Under the pieces are notes generated by a model. That model saw nothing but the letters and a program-made list of their open reading frames with translations. It was not told the DNA's origin and ran no database searches. From Rikenellaceae bacterium (GTDB taxonomy: Bacteria > Bacteroidota > Bacteroidia > Bacteroidales > Rikenellaceae), in assembly GCA_015060045.1 (NCBI GenBank), contig SUZH01000002.1:124001-188000 (forward strand): a stretch of DNA of 64,000 nucleotides. Direction: 5' to 3'. Position numbers and translations under genes: made by a program. Below are positions 43,108 through 53,687 of the stretch, piece by piece. Position 1 is the stretch's first letter, and every line of letters begins with the position of its first letter.

Positions 43108-45891
43108 ATGGCACACGAAAAGGCGATCTATATCAAGGGTGCGCGAGTGCACAACCTGCGCAACATCGAGGTCGAGATTCCACACGAGAAGCTCATCGTC
43201 ATTACGGGTCTCTCGGGTTCGGGTAAATCGACCCTGGCCTTCGACACGATCTTTGCCGAGGGACAGCGTCGTTATGTCGAGTCGCTCTCGTCGTATGCCC
43301 GCCAATTCTTGGGAAAGATCTCCAAGCCCGACGTGGATATCATCACGGGCATCGCACCGGCCATTGCCATCGAGCAGAAGGTCAATACGCGCAATCCTCG
43401 TTCGACGGTCGGCACTTCGACCGAGATATACGACTACCTCACACTGCTCTTTGCCCGCGCCGGCCACACCTTTTCGCCCATTTCGGGACGGGAGGTACGT
43501 TGCGACAGCGTGGACGACGTGGCGGCTTGGTTGCTGGAGAAGGAGGGTAGTCGAGCCGAAATCACAGCCCCGATTCGCCTCAACGAGGAGCAGGGCTTGA
43601 TCGAAAAGCTCATGGAGCTGCTCGCGGAGGGTTTGATGCGTGTACACGCCCACGGGCAGACGATGCTCATCGAGGAGTTTCTGCCCACCATTACCGACGC
43701 AACACGTGCCGAGGAGGTCTTGATCGTGATCGACCGCCTGCGTGTTTCGACCGACGATGACCTACAGACCCGCATCCGCGAGTCGATTACGCGTGCCTAC
43801 GCCTATGGCCACGAGCGATGTACGATTCTGCTCGAAGGCGAGGCACACACCTTTTCATCACGTTTCGAGGCCGACGGTATCGAGTTCGAGCATCCGACCG
43901 AGCACCTCTTCAGCTTCAACAATCCGATTGGCGCCTGTCCGCGTTGCGAGGGCTACGGCAAGGTGACGGGCATTGACGAAGATCTGGTCGTACCGGACAA
44001 GAGCCGCACGATCTACGACGATGCCGTAGCTTGCTGGCGTGGCGAGACGATGCGTCGCTGGAAAGATGCGCTGGTGCGTAACGCCTACCTCTTCGATTTC
44101 CCGATTCACACGCCCTACCATGCGCTGACGGCAGAGCAGAAACTGCTCTTGTGGCGCGGCAACGAATATTTCCACGGCCTGGACGACTTCTTTAGTTACA
44201 TCGACAAGGAGCGCTACAAGATCCAATTCCGTGTCATGAAGGCGCGCTATACGGGTAAAACGATCTGTCCCGAATGTGGAGGTGCCCGCCTGCGTAAAGA
44301 GGCGCTCTATGTACGGGTCGGAGGCAAGAACCTGGCCGAATTGGTGGCTATGCCCGTTAAGGAGTTGATCCCCTTCTTTGAGCATTTGACCCTCGACGAG
44401 CACGACAAAAAGATCGCCACGCGCATCCTGACCGAGATCCGCAACCGCCTGCGCTACCTACAAGAGGTGGGGTTGGGATATCTGACGTTGGATCGTCTCT
44501 CATCGACCCTCTCGGGTGGTGAAAGTCAGCGCATCAACCTGGCTACCTCGCTCGGTAGTAACCTAACCGGCTCGCTCTACATCCTGGATGAGCCGTCGAT
44601 CGGTCTGCATCCCCGAGATACCGCCCGCCTGATTGCCGTATTGAAACAGTTACGCGATCTGGGCAACACAGTGATTGTCGTCGAGCACGAGGAGGAGGTC
44701 ATTCGTGCAGCCGATTACCTGATCGACATCGGTCCCGAGGCGGGTGTCAATGGCGGTGAAGTGGTCTTTAGCGGCACACCCGAAAAGTTGGCCGAGTGCC
44801 TCTTATCACTGACAGCCGACTACCTCACCGGCCGCAAGCAGATCACGCCCCCCACATCGCCGCGCGGGTGGAGCCGTTCGATCCACATTCGTGGTGCACG
44901 TGAAAACAACCTCCGCAACATCGACGTGGAGATTCCGCTTGGCGTGATGACCTGCATCACGGGCGTCAGCGGTAGTGGAAAATCCTCTTTGGCGAAGGGT
45001 ATCATCTATCCCGCACTGCGTCGTCTGTTGAATGAATCGGGCGATAAGCCGGGTGATTTCGACACGCTGGAGGGCGACATAAGCCTGCTGCGTACGGTCG
45101 AGATGGTGGATCAGAACCCGATCGGCAAATCGACCCGCTCGAATCCCGTCACCTACCTGAAGGCCTACGACGAGATTCGCCACCTCTACGCCGAACAACC
45201 GCAGGCCAAGCACACGGGCCTGGGTCCCTCCTCCTTCTCGTTCAACGTGGCGGGAGGTCGTTGCGAGGAGTGCCAGGGCGAGGGTGTAATCAAGGTCTCG
45301 ATGCAGTTTATGGCCGACGTAGAATTGGTCTGCGAGGCGTGTGGCGGCAAGCGATTCAAGGATGAGATTCTCGACATTCGCTATCGCGGCAAATCGATCT
45401 ACGACGTACTGGAGATGGATGTGGACGAGGCGATTCGTTTCTTCTCCGAGGATACGAGTGCCACGTGCCGTCGCATTGTCGAACGACTCAAACCCTTGCA
45501 AGACGTGGGTCTTGGCTACGTGAAGCTCGGACAAAGTTCATCGACCCTCTCGGGCGGTGAAAGCCAGCGCGTAAAGTTGGCCTCGTTCCTGGCCAAAGAC
45601 GATACGCGCGGCTCGATTCTCTTTATCTTTGACGAGCCGACAACGGGCCTCCATTTTCACGATATCAAGCGCCTTTTACGCGCCTTCAACGCCCTCATCG
45701 AACAGGGACATTCGATCCTCGTCGTGGAACACAACATGGAGATCATCAAATGTGCCGACTGGGTGATCGACCTCGGACCCGAAGCGGGTAACGAGGGTGG
45801 CAGGGTAGTCTACGCCGGCACACCCGAGGGGTTGGAGACCTGCGCCGAAAGCCATACGGGGCACTACCTCCAACTACGCAATAAATTGTAA
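43108..45891 (+). CDS. uvrA: Excinuclease ABC subunit A
   Basis: 927 residues. Damage recognition in nucleotide excision repair. Two ABC cassettes: [16 protein letters not shown] (about residues 33-48) and [16 protein letters not shown] (about 620-635), with [11 protein letters not shown] and [11 protein letters not shown] signatures. Zinc modules: [10 protein letters not shown] and [16 protein letters not shown]. Normal length. First of a string uvrA - M16 - O-methyltransferase with almost no gaps. Confidence 0.96.
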   Translation: MAHEKAIYIKGARVHNLRNIEVEIPHEKLIVITGLSGSGKSTLAFDTIFAEGQRRYVESLSSYARQFLGKISKPDVDIITGIAPAIAIEQKVNTRNPRSTVGTSTEIYDYLTLLFARAGHTFSPISGREVRCDSVDDVAAWLLEKEGSRAEITAPIRLNEEQGLIEKLMELLAEGLMRVHAHGQTMLIEEFLPTITDATRAEEVLIVIDRLRVSTDDDLQTRIRESITRAYAYGHERCTILLEGEAHTFSSRFEADGIEFEHPTEHLFSFNNPIGACPRCEGYGKVTGIDEDLVVPDKSRTIYDDAVACWRGETMRRWKDALVRNAYLFDFPIHTPYHALTAEQKLLLWRGNEYFHGLDDFFSYIDKERYKIQFRVMKARYTGKTICPECGGARLRKEALYVRVGGKNLAELVAMPVKELIPFFEHLTLDEHDKKIATRILTEIRNRLRYLQEVGLGYLTLDRLSSTLSGGESQRINLATSLGSNLTGSLYILDEPSIGLHPRDTARLIAVLKQLRDLGNTVIVVEHEEEVIRAADYLIDIGPEAGVNGGEVVFSGTPEKLAECLLSLTADYLTGRKQITPPTSPRGWSRSIHIRGARENNLRNIDVEIPLGVMTCITGVSGSGKSSLAKGIIYPALRRLLNESGDKPGDFDTLEGDISLLRTVEMVDQNPIGKSTRSNPVTYLKAYDEIRHLYAEQPQAKHTGLGPSSFSFNVAGGRCEECQGEGVIKVSMQFMADVELVCEACGGKRFKDEILDIRYRGKSIYDVLEMDVDEAIRFFSEDTSATCRRIVERLKPLQDVGLGYVKLGQSSSTLSGGESQRVKLASFLAKDDTRGSILFIFDEPTTGLHFHDIKRLLRAFNALIEQGHSILVVEHNMEIIKCADWVIDLGPEAGNEGGRVVYAGTPEGLETCAESHTGHYLQLRNKL

Positions 45892-45896
45892 ACCAA

Positions 45897-47120
45897 GTGG
45901 AAGAATTCACAACCTATACGCTCCCCAACGGCATTCGCGGCATCCACCGACAGGTGAAGGGTGCCGCCGTAGCACATTGTGCCCTGATTGTCGGAGCCGG
46001 TACGCGCGATGAGGCAGCCCACGAGTTTGGTCTGGCTCACCTCACGGAGCACGCCCTCTTTAAGGGAACCGAGAAGCGCAAAGCATGGCAGGTTAACTGC
46101 CGTCTCGAAAATCTCGGTGGCGAATTGAACGCCTTTACGACCAAAGAGGATACAACCGTGCACGCCACCGTGCTCAAGGGAGATTTCGGCAAGGCGGTCG
46201 AACTGATTGCCGATGTCGTTTTTCGCTCGACCTTCCCCGATCGGGAGCTGGAGCGCGAAAAAGAGGTGATCATCGACGAGATCAACACCTATAAAGATGC
46301 CCCCGCGGAGCTGATCTACGACACGTTCGAGGATCTTGTCTTCGAGGGCTCGGAGTTGGGCCACAATATCCTGGGACGCAAGGCCTCGCTGATGCGTTAC
46401 ACGGGCGATTCGGTACGCCAATTCGTTCGGCGTACCTACACGACCGATCAGATGGTCTTCTCCTCGATCGGCAGCTTTTCGACCAAAACGGCCGAGGCCT
46501 ATGCACGCCGCTATTTGGGCGATTTTACGGCCAGCTCCCGCTCCGACGAACGTCGAGCCACCTTGCCGTTGCAAACACCCTTTGATCGCACGATCATGCG
46601 CCACACCCATCAGACGCATTGCATCCTCGGCGCACGCGCCTACGACCTGCAGGACGAGAAGCGTCTGCCACTCTCGCTACTGATCAATCGCCTGGGCGGC
46701 CCTTGTGCCAACTCGATCCTCAACGTCGAGGTGCGCGAGAAGCATGGCTTGACGTACAACATCGAGGCCAACTACACCCCTTATAGCGATGCGGGTGTGG
46801 TGGCGATCTATTTTAGCTCGGACCATCACCATACGGACGACTGCCTGGAGCTGATCCACAAAGAGCTGCAACAGCTGCGAACAACCCCCTTCACGGCGCG
46901 CCAGCTGGCCATGGCCAAGCGACAATTCATTGCCCAAATGGCCATTTCGTGCGAGAACAAGGAGAATTATATCCTCGGCGCCGGCAAGGCGATCCTATCG
47001 CACGGCGAGATGGATACGATGGAGGAGGCCTACCGCAAAATTCAGGCGCTCACGGCCTTCCAGCTGCAAGAGGTGGCCGAGGAGGTATTCTGTAACCTTT
47101 CAAAACTGACATTCAAATAG
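45897..47120 (+). CDS. M16 family zinc peptidase
   Basis: 407 residues from a GTG five bases after uvrA; the N-terminus EEFTTYTLPNGIR then fits the family. Inverted zinc motif HLTEH (His48, Glu51, His52) followed by EREKEVIIDEIN, with the third ligand Glu. A one-unit M16 protein; some need a partner subunit, but no second M16 gene is in the window. No signal peptide is visible, so it is probably cytoplasmic. Substrate unknown. Confidence 0.9.
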   Translation: MEEFTTYTLPNGIRGIHRQVKGAAVAHCALIVGAGTRDEAAHEFGLAHLTEHALFKGTEKRKAWQVNCRLENLGGELNAFTTKEDTTVHATVLKGDFGKAVELIADVVFRSTFPDRELEREKEVIIDEINTYKDAPAELIYDTFEDLVFEGSELGHNILGRKASLMRYTGDSVRQFVRRTYTTDQMVFSSIGSFSTKTAEAYARRYLGDFTASSRSDERRATLPLQTPFDRTIMRHTHQTHCILGARAYDLQDEKRLPLSLLINRLGGPCANSILNVEVREKHGLTYNIEANYTPYSDAGVVAIYFSSDHHHTDDCLELIHKELQQLRTTPFTARQLAMAKRQFIAQMAISCENKENYILGAGKAILSHGEMDTMEEAYRKIQALTAFQLQEVAEEVFCNLSKLTFK

Positions 47121-47768
47121 ATGGACGCACTTGAACGCTACATCCACGAGCACACCCAGGAAGAGGAGGCGCTGCTCCGCGAATTGGATCGCGAAACGCA
47201 CCATCGCATGGTCGCCCCCCGCATGCTCTCGGGCCACCTGCAAGGGAAGCTGCTGACGATGCTGACCCGTATGATTCGCCCCGGCCGCGTACTCGAAATC
47301 GGCACATTCACAGGCTATTCGGCCCTTTCATTTGCAGCAGGGCTGGAGGAGAATGCCCGCATCGATACGATCGAAGTGGACGACGAGTTGGAGAGCCTGG
47401 CACAAAGCTACTTCGACCGTTCGGAACATGGCCGAAAGATCCACCTGCACATCGGCTCGGCGCTCGACATCGCCCCGACGCTCGGCACCGAGTTTGACCT
47501 GGTATTTATCGACGGCGACAAACGCGAGTATCCCGCCTACTATCGGATGCTGATGGGCGACGAGGGTGGTGCACCCCTCGTGCATAGCGGCTCGTACCTC
47601 ATTGCCGACAATATTCTTTGGTCGGGCAAGGTCGTAGAGCCTTTGGCGCGCGGTGATCGCCACACGGAGGCTCTCCTGGAGTTCAACCGCATGGTAGTCG
47701 AGGACGAAAGAGTAGAGAACATCATCGTTCCGATTCGCGATGGCCTGAACCTGATTCGCGTCAAATAG
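47121..47768 (+). CDS. O-methyltransferase, SAM-dependent
   Basis: 215 residues, class I Rossmann methyltransferase of the catechol O-methyltransferase type. SAM loop LEIGTFTGYSALSFAAGL, acidic end of strand two in TIEVDDELE, FIDGDKREYPAYYRML (metal-binding Asp) and ADNILWSGKV. Its start codon immediately follows the M16 stop. The acceptor cannot be predicted; related bacterial enzymes act on diverse phenols or nucleosides. Confidence 0.9.
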   Translation: MDALERYIHEHTQEEEALLRELDRETHHRMVAPRMLSGHLQGKLLTMLTRMIRPGRVLEIGTFTGYSALSFAAGLEENARIDTIEVDDELESLAQSYFDRSEHGRKIHLHIGSALDIAPTLGTEFDLVFIDGDKREYPAYYRMLMGDEGGAPLVHSGSYLIADNILWSGKVVEPLARGDRHTEALLEFNRMVVEDERVENIIVPIRDGLNLIRVK

Positions 47769-47810
47769 CCCAACCGAATAACATCCCATTACACAATAAA
47801 TGACAGAAAG

Positions 47811-50087
47811 ATGAAATTGAAAAAGCGTTATATCGTCCTGCTTTCGGTACTCGGCGGCTTTGCCTTGCTGGTGCTGATTGGTCTCTTCGGCGCTTCGCCC
47901 TTTGCCAAATACTACGTCGAAAAGCATGCCAAGGAGTTGGTCGGTCGCCGCATGACGGTTGACAAGGTCAAGATTAACCTTCTGAACGGTAAGCTTGCCA
48001 TCGACAATTTCACCCTCTACGAGGCAGACGATCAGACGCCTTTCGTAGCGCTCGATCGTTTTTCCACCGATGTGCGTCTTTTGGCGTTGCTTGGCCGCAA
48101 AGTTAATATCAACTATATTGATCTCGTGCACCCAAATATGCATATCACGCAGCGGGGTAGCTCGTTCAACTTCGACGACATGATCGCTCACTTCAAGAGC
48201 GACACGACCGCCACCGAAAAGCCCACCACCGAAAAAAGCCCCTGGATCATCGATATCGACTCGATCACGATTCGTACGGGCCAAATGCTCTACGAAGATC
48301 GCCAGGTAGAGGCGCAGTGGAATTTCAACAACCTCAACCTCTACGTGCCGAGCGTCTACTTCGCCGGGCAGGATACCGACATCGGAATCACCCTCTCGTT
48401 TGCCGAGGGAGGATCGCTGCACACCTCGCTGGCCTATAACCTCGAATCGAACGACTTTGATTTAAGTGTCGAGCTGAACGAGTTGGCCTTGTCGACCGTG
48501 TTGCCCTATTTCCGCCAAACGTTTAATGTTTCGGCCGTCGAGGGTGCATTGACTGCCGATATGAATTTCACGGGTAATCTGAACTACATCATGGGCTTCA
48601 GTATCGCCGGTACGGCCGATGTTTCGGAGTTCCGCATCCGCGACCTGCAGGAGCGTGAAGTGATCGCCCTGGAGCATGGCCACGTCAAGCTGGACAGCGT
48701 CGATTTCGTGAACAACTCGTTCCATTTCGATCGCCTGGCACTCGAGGGGGTGAAGGGTAGCTATGAATTGTTTGCCGATAGCACGAACACCTTTACCGGC
48801 CTGTGGAAGCCCATCGCCGAGCGCGGTGAAGAGGAGGACGCAGCCGTCTCGGTCAAGGTCGATTCGACGGAGCACGACCCGCTGAAACTCTACATCCGCG
48901 AAGCGGATCTCAAGCGCAGCTCGTTCTATTTTGCTGACCACACCCTCCACCGTCCCTTCCAATACAACGTATCGGATATTACGCTCACGAGCCGCAATTT
49001 CGACCTCGACGCCATCAATCATCTGACGGGACGAGCCACGTTGCAATCGACCGGAGCGGCTTCGTTGCGTTGGCAGGGTTCGTTCAAGAGTTTGGCCAAT
49101 CACAACATCACGTTGACCCTCTCGAACGTCGCAATGCAGGATTTATCGCCCTACTGCGAGGCCTTCACGGCACACCCGATTACGGGCGGAAACCTCACCT
49201 TCGAAAGCCAAAACATCATCACTGATTACGAGTTACGCGGCACGAATAAGCTCGACAGCTACCAATTTGCCGTGGATAAGAAGCTAAAGGAGATCGATCC
49301 GGTCGTCAAGCTCCCGCTCAAACTTGGCGTCTATGTGCTGACCGACAAGCAAGGCCATATCGACCTCGATCTGCCGGTCAAAGGACGCATCGACTCACCC
49401 GAATTTTCCTACCGCAAGATTATCTTCAAGGCCCTGGGTAACGTACTGCTGAAGGTGGCCACAGCTCCTTTCTCGTTCCTCAAGGGTGGGGGCGATAAGG
49501 GTTTCTCGTCGATTGCCATCAGCGAGCCACATAAGGCCACATTCAATGCCGAACAATACGCTTCGTTCGATGAGATTGCCTCGACGCTGAAAGAGAAGCC
49601 CGAAATGCGCGTCACGCTCACGCAGCAGATCGACCGCGAGGAGGCGTCACGCCAAATGGCCCTCTATTCGCTCAAGGCAGCTTATTACAAGCAGGATTTA
49701 GGCGATACAACCATGCGCCTCGAATTGGTGGATTACAACCAGATCAACCAACTCAAGACAGGCTCTTCGGAGCTGGCTGCGTTTGCCGATGCGGAGCTGT
49801 CGAAACGTGGTCTTTCGACTAAAGGTAAGAATACCGAGGAAAAGGCCGTAGCGCTCTATGGCGAGCAGGCCGAGATGCTGGTGGAGCGTCTGGCTGCGAT
49901 GCGCGACCGTACACTCAGCGACTACATGCTCTCAAAGCAGCAGGTATCACCCGAGCAATTCCGCGTTACCCCCTATGGTAGCGATTCAACCGAGACAACG
50001 AAAGGTCGCCACCGCTACTCCATTTCGATGGAATTGGAAGGCGAGCAGGTGCAGCTCGAAGAGCCCGTAACCGATAGTCTTCCGTAG
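47811..50087 (+). CDS. DUF748 / AsmA-like envelope protein
   Basis: 758 residues. An N-terminal transmembrane segment (residues ~8-28) followed by a long, mostly beta-rich periplasmic chain with the DUF748 pattern (VDKVKINLLNGKLAIDNFTL, LYIREADLKRSSFYFAD). The last ~180 residues (YASFDEIASTLKEKPEMRVTL, ..DREEASRQMALYSLK..) resemble the OmpA-like helix-strand fold often found at the C-terminus of DUF748 proteins. AsmA-like proteins are thought to bridge inner and outer membranes for lipid transfer; that role is inferred for this protein. No obvious functional link with its neighbours. Confidence 0.85.
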   Translation: MKLKKRYIVLLSVLGGFALLVLIGLFGASPFAKYYVEKHAKELVGRRMTVDKVKINLLNGKLAIDNFTLYEADDQTPFVALDRFSTDVRLLALLGRKVNINYIDLVHPNMHITQRGSSFNFDDMIAHFKSDTTATEKPTTEKSPWIIDIDSITIRTGQMLYEDRQVEAQWNFNNLNLYVPSVYFAGQDTDIGITLSFAEGGSLHTSLAYNLESNDFDLSVELNELALSTVLPYFRQTFNVSAVEGALTADMNFTGNLNYIMGFSIAGTADVSEFRIRDLQEREVIALEHGHVKLDSVDFVNNSFHFDRLALEGVKGSYELFADSTNTFTGLWKPIAERGEEEDAAVSVKVDSTEHDPLKLYIREADLKRSSFYFADHTLHRPFQYNVSDITLTSRNFDLDAINHLTGRATLQSTGAASLRWQGSFKSLANHNITLTLSNVAMQDLSPYCEAFTAHPITGGNLTFESQNIITDYELRGTNKLDSYQFAVDKKLKEIDPVVKLPLKLGVYVLTDKQGHIDLDLPVKGRIDSPEFSYRKIIFKALGNVLLKVATAPFSFLKGGGDKGFSSIAISEPHKATFNAEQYASFDEIASTLKEKPEMRVTLTQQIDREEASRQMALYSLKAAYYKQDLGDTTMRLELVDYNQINQLKTGSSELAAFADAELSKRGLSTKGKNTEEKAVALYGEQAEMLVERLAAMRDRTLSDYMLSKQQVSPEQFRVTPYGSDSTETTKGRHRYSISMELEGEQVQLEEPVTDSLP

Positions 50088-50154
50088 CACGCAACATACC
50101 ATATATATAAATAACATTTTTTGCGCTCGATACGACAAATTTCGCAAAAATGGT

Positions 50155-50162
50155 TATCTTTG
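50155..50162 (+). promoter_or_regulatory. Candidate -7 box for the GH105-type gene
   Basis: TATCTTTG, 41 bases before the ATG; AT-rich upstream region, no TTG at the usual spacing. Confidence 0.55.
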
Positions 50163-50203
50163 TATAATTTGCTGAGACACGTAACACAAAAAACATAACT
50201 ACT

Positions 50204-51556
50204 ATGCTGAAACTGAAAACATTCATCTTGGGTGCGCTGGCGCTTTCGCTGGCTGCTTGCAACGCGGGCAATGGGGAGCCGACCTACGCCCAGCGCATGG
50301 TCGAGTCGCACGGCTTGGGCGACTTCTATTGCAACCGTCACTATCAGGACAGCCTCTCACACACGGGTTGGGACTATGTATCGGGCCTCGTGGCCGGTGC
50401 CGTGCTCAAGGCTTGGGAGCAGTACCCCGACAAGCAGTGCTATTACGATGCCGTGAAGGCCTTTGCCGACTTCTCGCTCAACGAGGACGGTACCTTCATC
50501 AGCAACACGAAGGGTGGCAATGCCCTGCGCCCCTCAAACATCGACGACCTGCCCGCAGGTAACATCTACTTCACACTCTACCGCACGGAGCTGCAGAAGG
50601 GCAATACCGTTGATGCCAACCGTTACAAGACGGCCGCCACGGTGATTCGCAACAAGCTCAAGTTCGACCACTCGCGCATTGCACCGGGTCTGCCGGGCGA
50701 GGGTGGATTCTTCCACAAGGCAGTCTATCCCAACCAGATGTGGCTCGATGGTCTCTACATGGGTTCGCCGATCTATGCCCAGTGGCAATACAACTTCGGT
50801 ATAGGCGACGAGGCCGACGATGAGGCTTCGTGGAGTGACATTGCCCACCAATTCAAGACGATCCACCACTACACCTACAACCCCGACGTGCAGCTCAACT
50901 ACCACGCCTGGAGCGCTACGCCCGAGGATCCCAATTCGTTCTGGGCTCAGCAAGAGGGCGAGTACAAGGGTTGCAGCCCCGAGTTCTGGGGTCGCGGTAT
51001 GGGTTGGTACTTTGCCGCTTTGGTGGATGTATTGGAGTTTATGCCCAAGGAGCACGCCGACTACGACGCTGTGGTGAAGATTCTGAACGAGGTAGCTGCC
51101 GGTTTGGCTCGTTGGCAGGATGAGGAGTCGGGCGTTTGGTACCAGCTCCTGCAGCACGACGCTACGGTGAAGGCCGACAACGTGGGTGACACGGTAGAGG
51201 GGGAGACCTTCAACATCGGCGAGCAGCCCAACTACCTGGAGGCTTCGGCTTCGTGCATCTTTACCTATGCTTATTTGAAGGGTATCCGTCTCGGTCTGCT
51301 GGATGCAGCGACCTACACGCCGGTTGCCGAAAAGGCTTACGCCGGTTGCGTGAAGGAGTTTATCCGCGAGCGTGAGGATGGTCTCTTGGACATCGTACAG
51401 AGCTGCGCTTCGGCCGGTCTCGGCCCCGCCAAGGATCACTCGCGCACGGGTACGGTGAACTACTACCTCGCCGGCAAGGATGTCCGCATCACGCAGAATG
51501 AGGGTAAGGCCATTGGTACCTTTATCCTCGCATCGCTGGAGTGGGAGCGGAGATAA
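50204..51556 (+). CDS. Lipoprotein glycoside hydrolase, GH105/GH88-like
   Basis: 450 residues. Lipobox LAAC (Cys20), so it is anchored to the envelope. The (alpha/alpha)6-barrel family of unsaturated rhamnogalacturonyl/glucuronyl hydrolases is indicated by NQMWLDGLYMGSPIYAQW (the catalytic Asp lies in DGLYM), GRGMGWYFAALVDVLEFMP and YLEASASCIFTYAYLKG. It would cleave unsaturated uronic acids from oligosaccharides left by lyases. No susC/susD or lyase gene is near, so it is isolated from any polysaccharide locus in this window. GH105 versus GH88 is not decided by what I can see. Confidence 0.87.
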   Translation: MLKLKTFILGALALSLAACNAGNGEPTYAQRMVESHGLGDFYCNRHYQDSLSHTGWDYVSGLVAGAVLKAWEQYPDKQCYYDAVKAFADFSLNEDGTFISNTKGGNALRPSNIDDLPAGNIYFTLYRTELQKGNTVDANRYKTAATVIRNKLKFDHSRIAPGLPGEGGFFHKAVYPNQMWLDGLYMGSPIYAQWQYNFGIGDEADDEASWSDIAHQFKTIHHYTYNPDVQLNYHAWSATPEDPNSFWAQQEGEYKGCSPEFWGRGMGWYFAALVDVLEFMPKEHADYDAVVKILNEVAAGLARWQDEESGVWYQLLQHDATVKADNVGDTVEGETFNIGEQPNYLEASASCIFTYAYLKGIRLGLLDAATYTPVAEKAYAGCVKEFIREREDGLLDIVQSCASAGLGPAKDHSRTGTVNYYLAGKDVRITQNEGKAIGTFILASLEWERR

Positions 51557-51559
51557 AGA

Positions 51560-51712
51560 AATTAAGAATTAAGAATTCAAAATTAAAAGCGAGAAGGGGA
51601 GACCTTTCTCGCTTTTTTTATGGTTTAACCGAACCAATAGAGCCTAACAACAAAGGGGGTCGTGGCAAACCACAACCCCCAAACTTAATTCTTAATTTTT
51701 AATTCTTAATTC
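51560..51712. repeat. AT-rich inverted repeats around a terminator
   Basis: AATTAAGAATTAAG-type low-complexity sequence at 51560-51585 reappears in inverted form at 51684-51712, and the latter overlaps the phosphoglucomutase stop. Between the two lies the AAAAGCGAGAAGG hairpin terminator at about 51585-51618 and 60-odd unremarkable bases. Confidence 0.7.
51585..51620 (+). terminator. Terminator of the GH105-type gene
   Basis: Stem AAAAGCGAGAAGG / CCTTTCTCGCTTTT (one bulge) with a run of seven T's. Confidence 0.8.
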
Positions 51713-53448
51713 AGCTTCAGGTCCTCCTTGATAGCCTCGATCTTACCATCAAGCTCTGCCAGAACAGCATCGAACTCAGCCACCGAAGCCAGCGGAGCCT
51801 TCACGCCGAAGTAGAACTTGATCTTGGGCTCCGTACCCGAGGGACGTACCGAAACGATCGTACCATCCTCGGTGAACCACTGCAGCACATTGCTCTTGTC
51901 CTCCTCGATGGGGGTAACGGCACCCGTCACCACGTCGAGCGTCTCGCTCTTGAGGTAGTCGTTGATCTTCACCACCTTCGAGCCAACGATCTCCTTGGGC
52001 GGATTCTCGCGGAAATCAACCATCATCTTCTGGATCAGTTCGGCACCCTCCTTGCCCTTGCGGACAACCGAAACAAGGCCCTCACGATACAGACCATACT
52101 GTACGTAGAGCTCCTGCAGCCACTCGTAGAGGGTCTGACCCTTCGTCTCGAGTGCCCAAGCTGCAGCCTCGGCAGCCAGCGAGCAAGCCGAAACGGCATC
52201 CTTATCGCGCACGAAGTCACCGGCCAGGTAACCGAACGACTCCTCGCCACCACCGATGTAGGTAGCAACGCCCTCGTTGTTGCGGATGATGCGGGCGATG
52301 TACTTGAAGCCCGTGAGGCAGTCGTAGCACTTCACACCAAAGTGAGCAGCCACGGCGTTAGCCATCTGCGACGTCACGATCGTCTTCACGACGAACTGCT
52401 TGCCGTCGAGTTTACCCAGCTCGGCCCAACGCGTGAGTTGATAGCTCAGAATGAGGGCCAGGGTCTGGTTTCCGTTCAAGAGGACATACTCGCCCTGCTT
52501 GTTACGCAACGCTACACCCAGACGGTCCGAGTCGGGGTCGGTAGCCAACACGAGGTCGGCACCCTCCTTAGCGGCCAGCTCGATGGCCTTCATCATCGTC
52601 TTGCGCTCCTCGGGGTTGGGCGAATCTACGGTCGGGAAGTTTCCATCAACAACAGCCTGCTCGGCTACGACCGAAACATTCTCGAAACCGAAGTTCTTCA
52701 GCGAGGCGGGAACGAGTTTCACACCCGAACCGTGGATCGGCGTGTAGACAATCTTCATATCCTTATGCGCCAGCACGCACTCGCGCGAGAGCTGGAGCGT
52801 GAGAATCTTATTCAGGTAGATCTGGTCGAAGTCGTCACCCAGGATGGTGATATTCTCGGGATTCTTGCCCGTCAGGATCTGATCCACGTCCGTAATCTTG
52901 GCCACCTCCTCGATGATGTTCTTATCGTGCGGAGCCGTTACCTGCGAACCATCGGTCCAATAGGCCTTGTAGCCGTTGTACTCCTTCGGGTTATGCGAAG
53001 CAGTTACCACAACACCCGAATGACACTTCAGCTCACGAATCGCGAAGCTCAGCTCGGGGGTGGGGCGGAGTGCATCAAAGAGGAATACCGTAAAGCCGTT
53101 CGATGCGAAGATGTCGGCTACATGCTCCGAGAACTTACGCGAGTTGTTGCGGCTGTCGTGACCGATCGCTACGCGAATCTGCTCGCCGGCGAAGTTTTTC
53201 TTCAGGTAGTTGGCCAGACCCTGCGTAGCCATACCCACCGTGTAGACGTTCATACGGTTCGAACCTACGCCCATAATACCGCGCAGACCACCCGTACCAA
53301 ACTCGAGGTCTTTGTAGAAGCTTTCAACGAGCTCCTTCGGGTCATTCTCGATCAAATGTTTTACCTGCGCCTTGGTCTCGGCGTCGTAATTTCCGTCAAG
53401 CCACTGCTGGGCTTTCGCCAGGATCTGAGGATCCAATTCGTTTGCCAT
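51706..53448 (-). CDS. Phosphoglucomutase/phosphomannomutase
   Basis: 580 residues, alpha-D-phosphohexomutase family. Active-site serine loop VVVTASHNPKEYNGYKAYW; metal loop ATDPDSDRLGVAL; sugar-binding GGGEESFGYLAGDFVRDKD; C-terminal phosphate loop TVSVRPSGTEPKIKF. The length (~580) fits the phosphoglucomutase-like group found in Bacteroidota and Firmicutes rather than the 450-residue GlmM type. The gene has its own full promoter and is transcribed away from dnaA. Confidence 0.93.
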   Translation of the reverse strand: MANELDPQILAKAQQWLDGNYDAETKAQVKHLIENDPKELVESFYKDLEFGTGGLRGIMGVGSNRMNVYTVGMATQGLANYLKKNFAGEQIRVAIGHDSRNNSRKFSEHVADIFASNGFTVFLFDALRPTPELSFAIRELKCHSGVVVTASHNPKEYNGYKAYWTDGSQVTAPHDKNIIEEVAKITDVDQILTGKNPENITILGDDFDQIYLNKILTLQLSRECVLAHKDMKIVYTPIHGSGVKLVPASLKNFGFENVSVVAEQAVVDGNFPTVDSPNPEERKTMMKAIELAAKEGADLVLATDPDSDRLGVALRNKQGEYVLLNGNQTLALILSYQLTRWAELGKLDGKQFVVKTIVTSQMANAVAAHFGVKCYDCLTGFKYIARIIRNNEGVATYIGGGEESFGYLAGDFVRDKDAVSACSLAAEAAAWALETKGQTLYEWLQELYVQYGLYREGLVSVVRKGKEGAELIQKMMVDFRENPPKEIVGSKVVKINDYLKSETLDVVTGAVTPIEEDKSNVLQWFTEDGTIVSVRPSGTEPKIKFYFGVKAPLASVAEFDAVLAELDGKIEAIKEDLKLN

Positions 53449-53504
53449 AGAGTTATAGGTTTTATTTATAGTTAAAAAGTTCTTACTGACTTAATTTCTA
53501 TATG

Positions 53505-53535
53505 CAAATATAAGAAAATATATTTGAATATTCAA
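53505..53535 (-). promoter_or_regulatory. Promoter of phosphoglucomutase
   Basis: Minus strand: TTG (53535-53533), 20-base spacer, TATATTTG (53512-53505). It overlaps a 12-base palindrome TTGAATATTCAA at 53524-53535. Confidence 0.7.
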
Positions 53536-53632
53536 TATCAGCGACTTAAAATTTAAGCCCTCAAAAAGGGTTGTTTTTCTATATATAAAAAAAGTTATTT
53601 TGCAAATGAATTTTGAGAATCTTTTTGCAATT

Positions 53633-53641
53633 TTATTCACA
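53633..53641 (+). promoter_or_regulatory. DnaA box upstream of dnaA
   Basis: TTATTCACA matches the TTATNCACA consensus, 47 bases before the dnaA ATG in an AT-rich stretch. Suits autoregulation of dnaA; only one good box was found, so an origin here is not shown. Confidence 0.55.
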
Positions 53642-53687
53642 ACTTTGCAGTACGAAAAACGAACAAAACTCGTCTATTCCCGCAATC

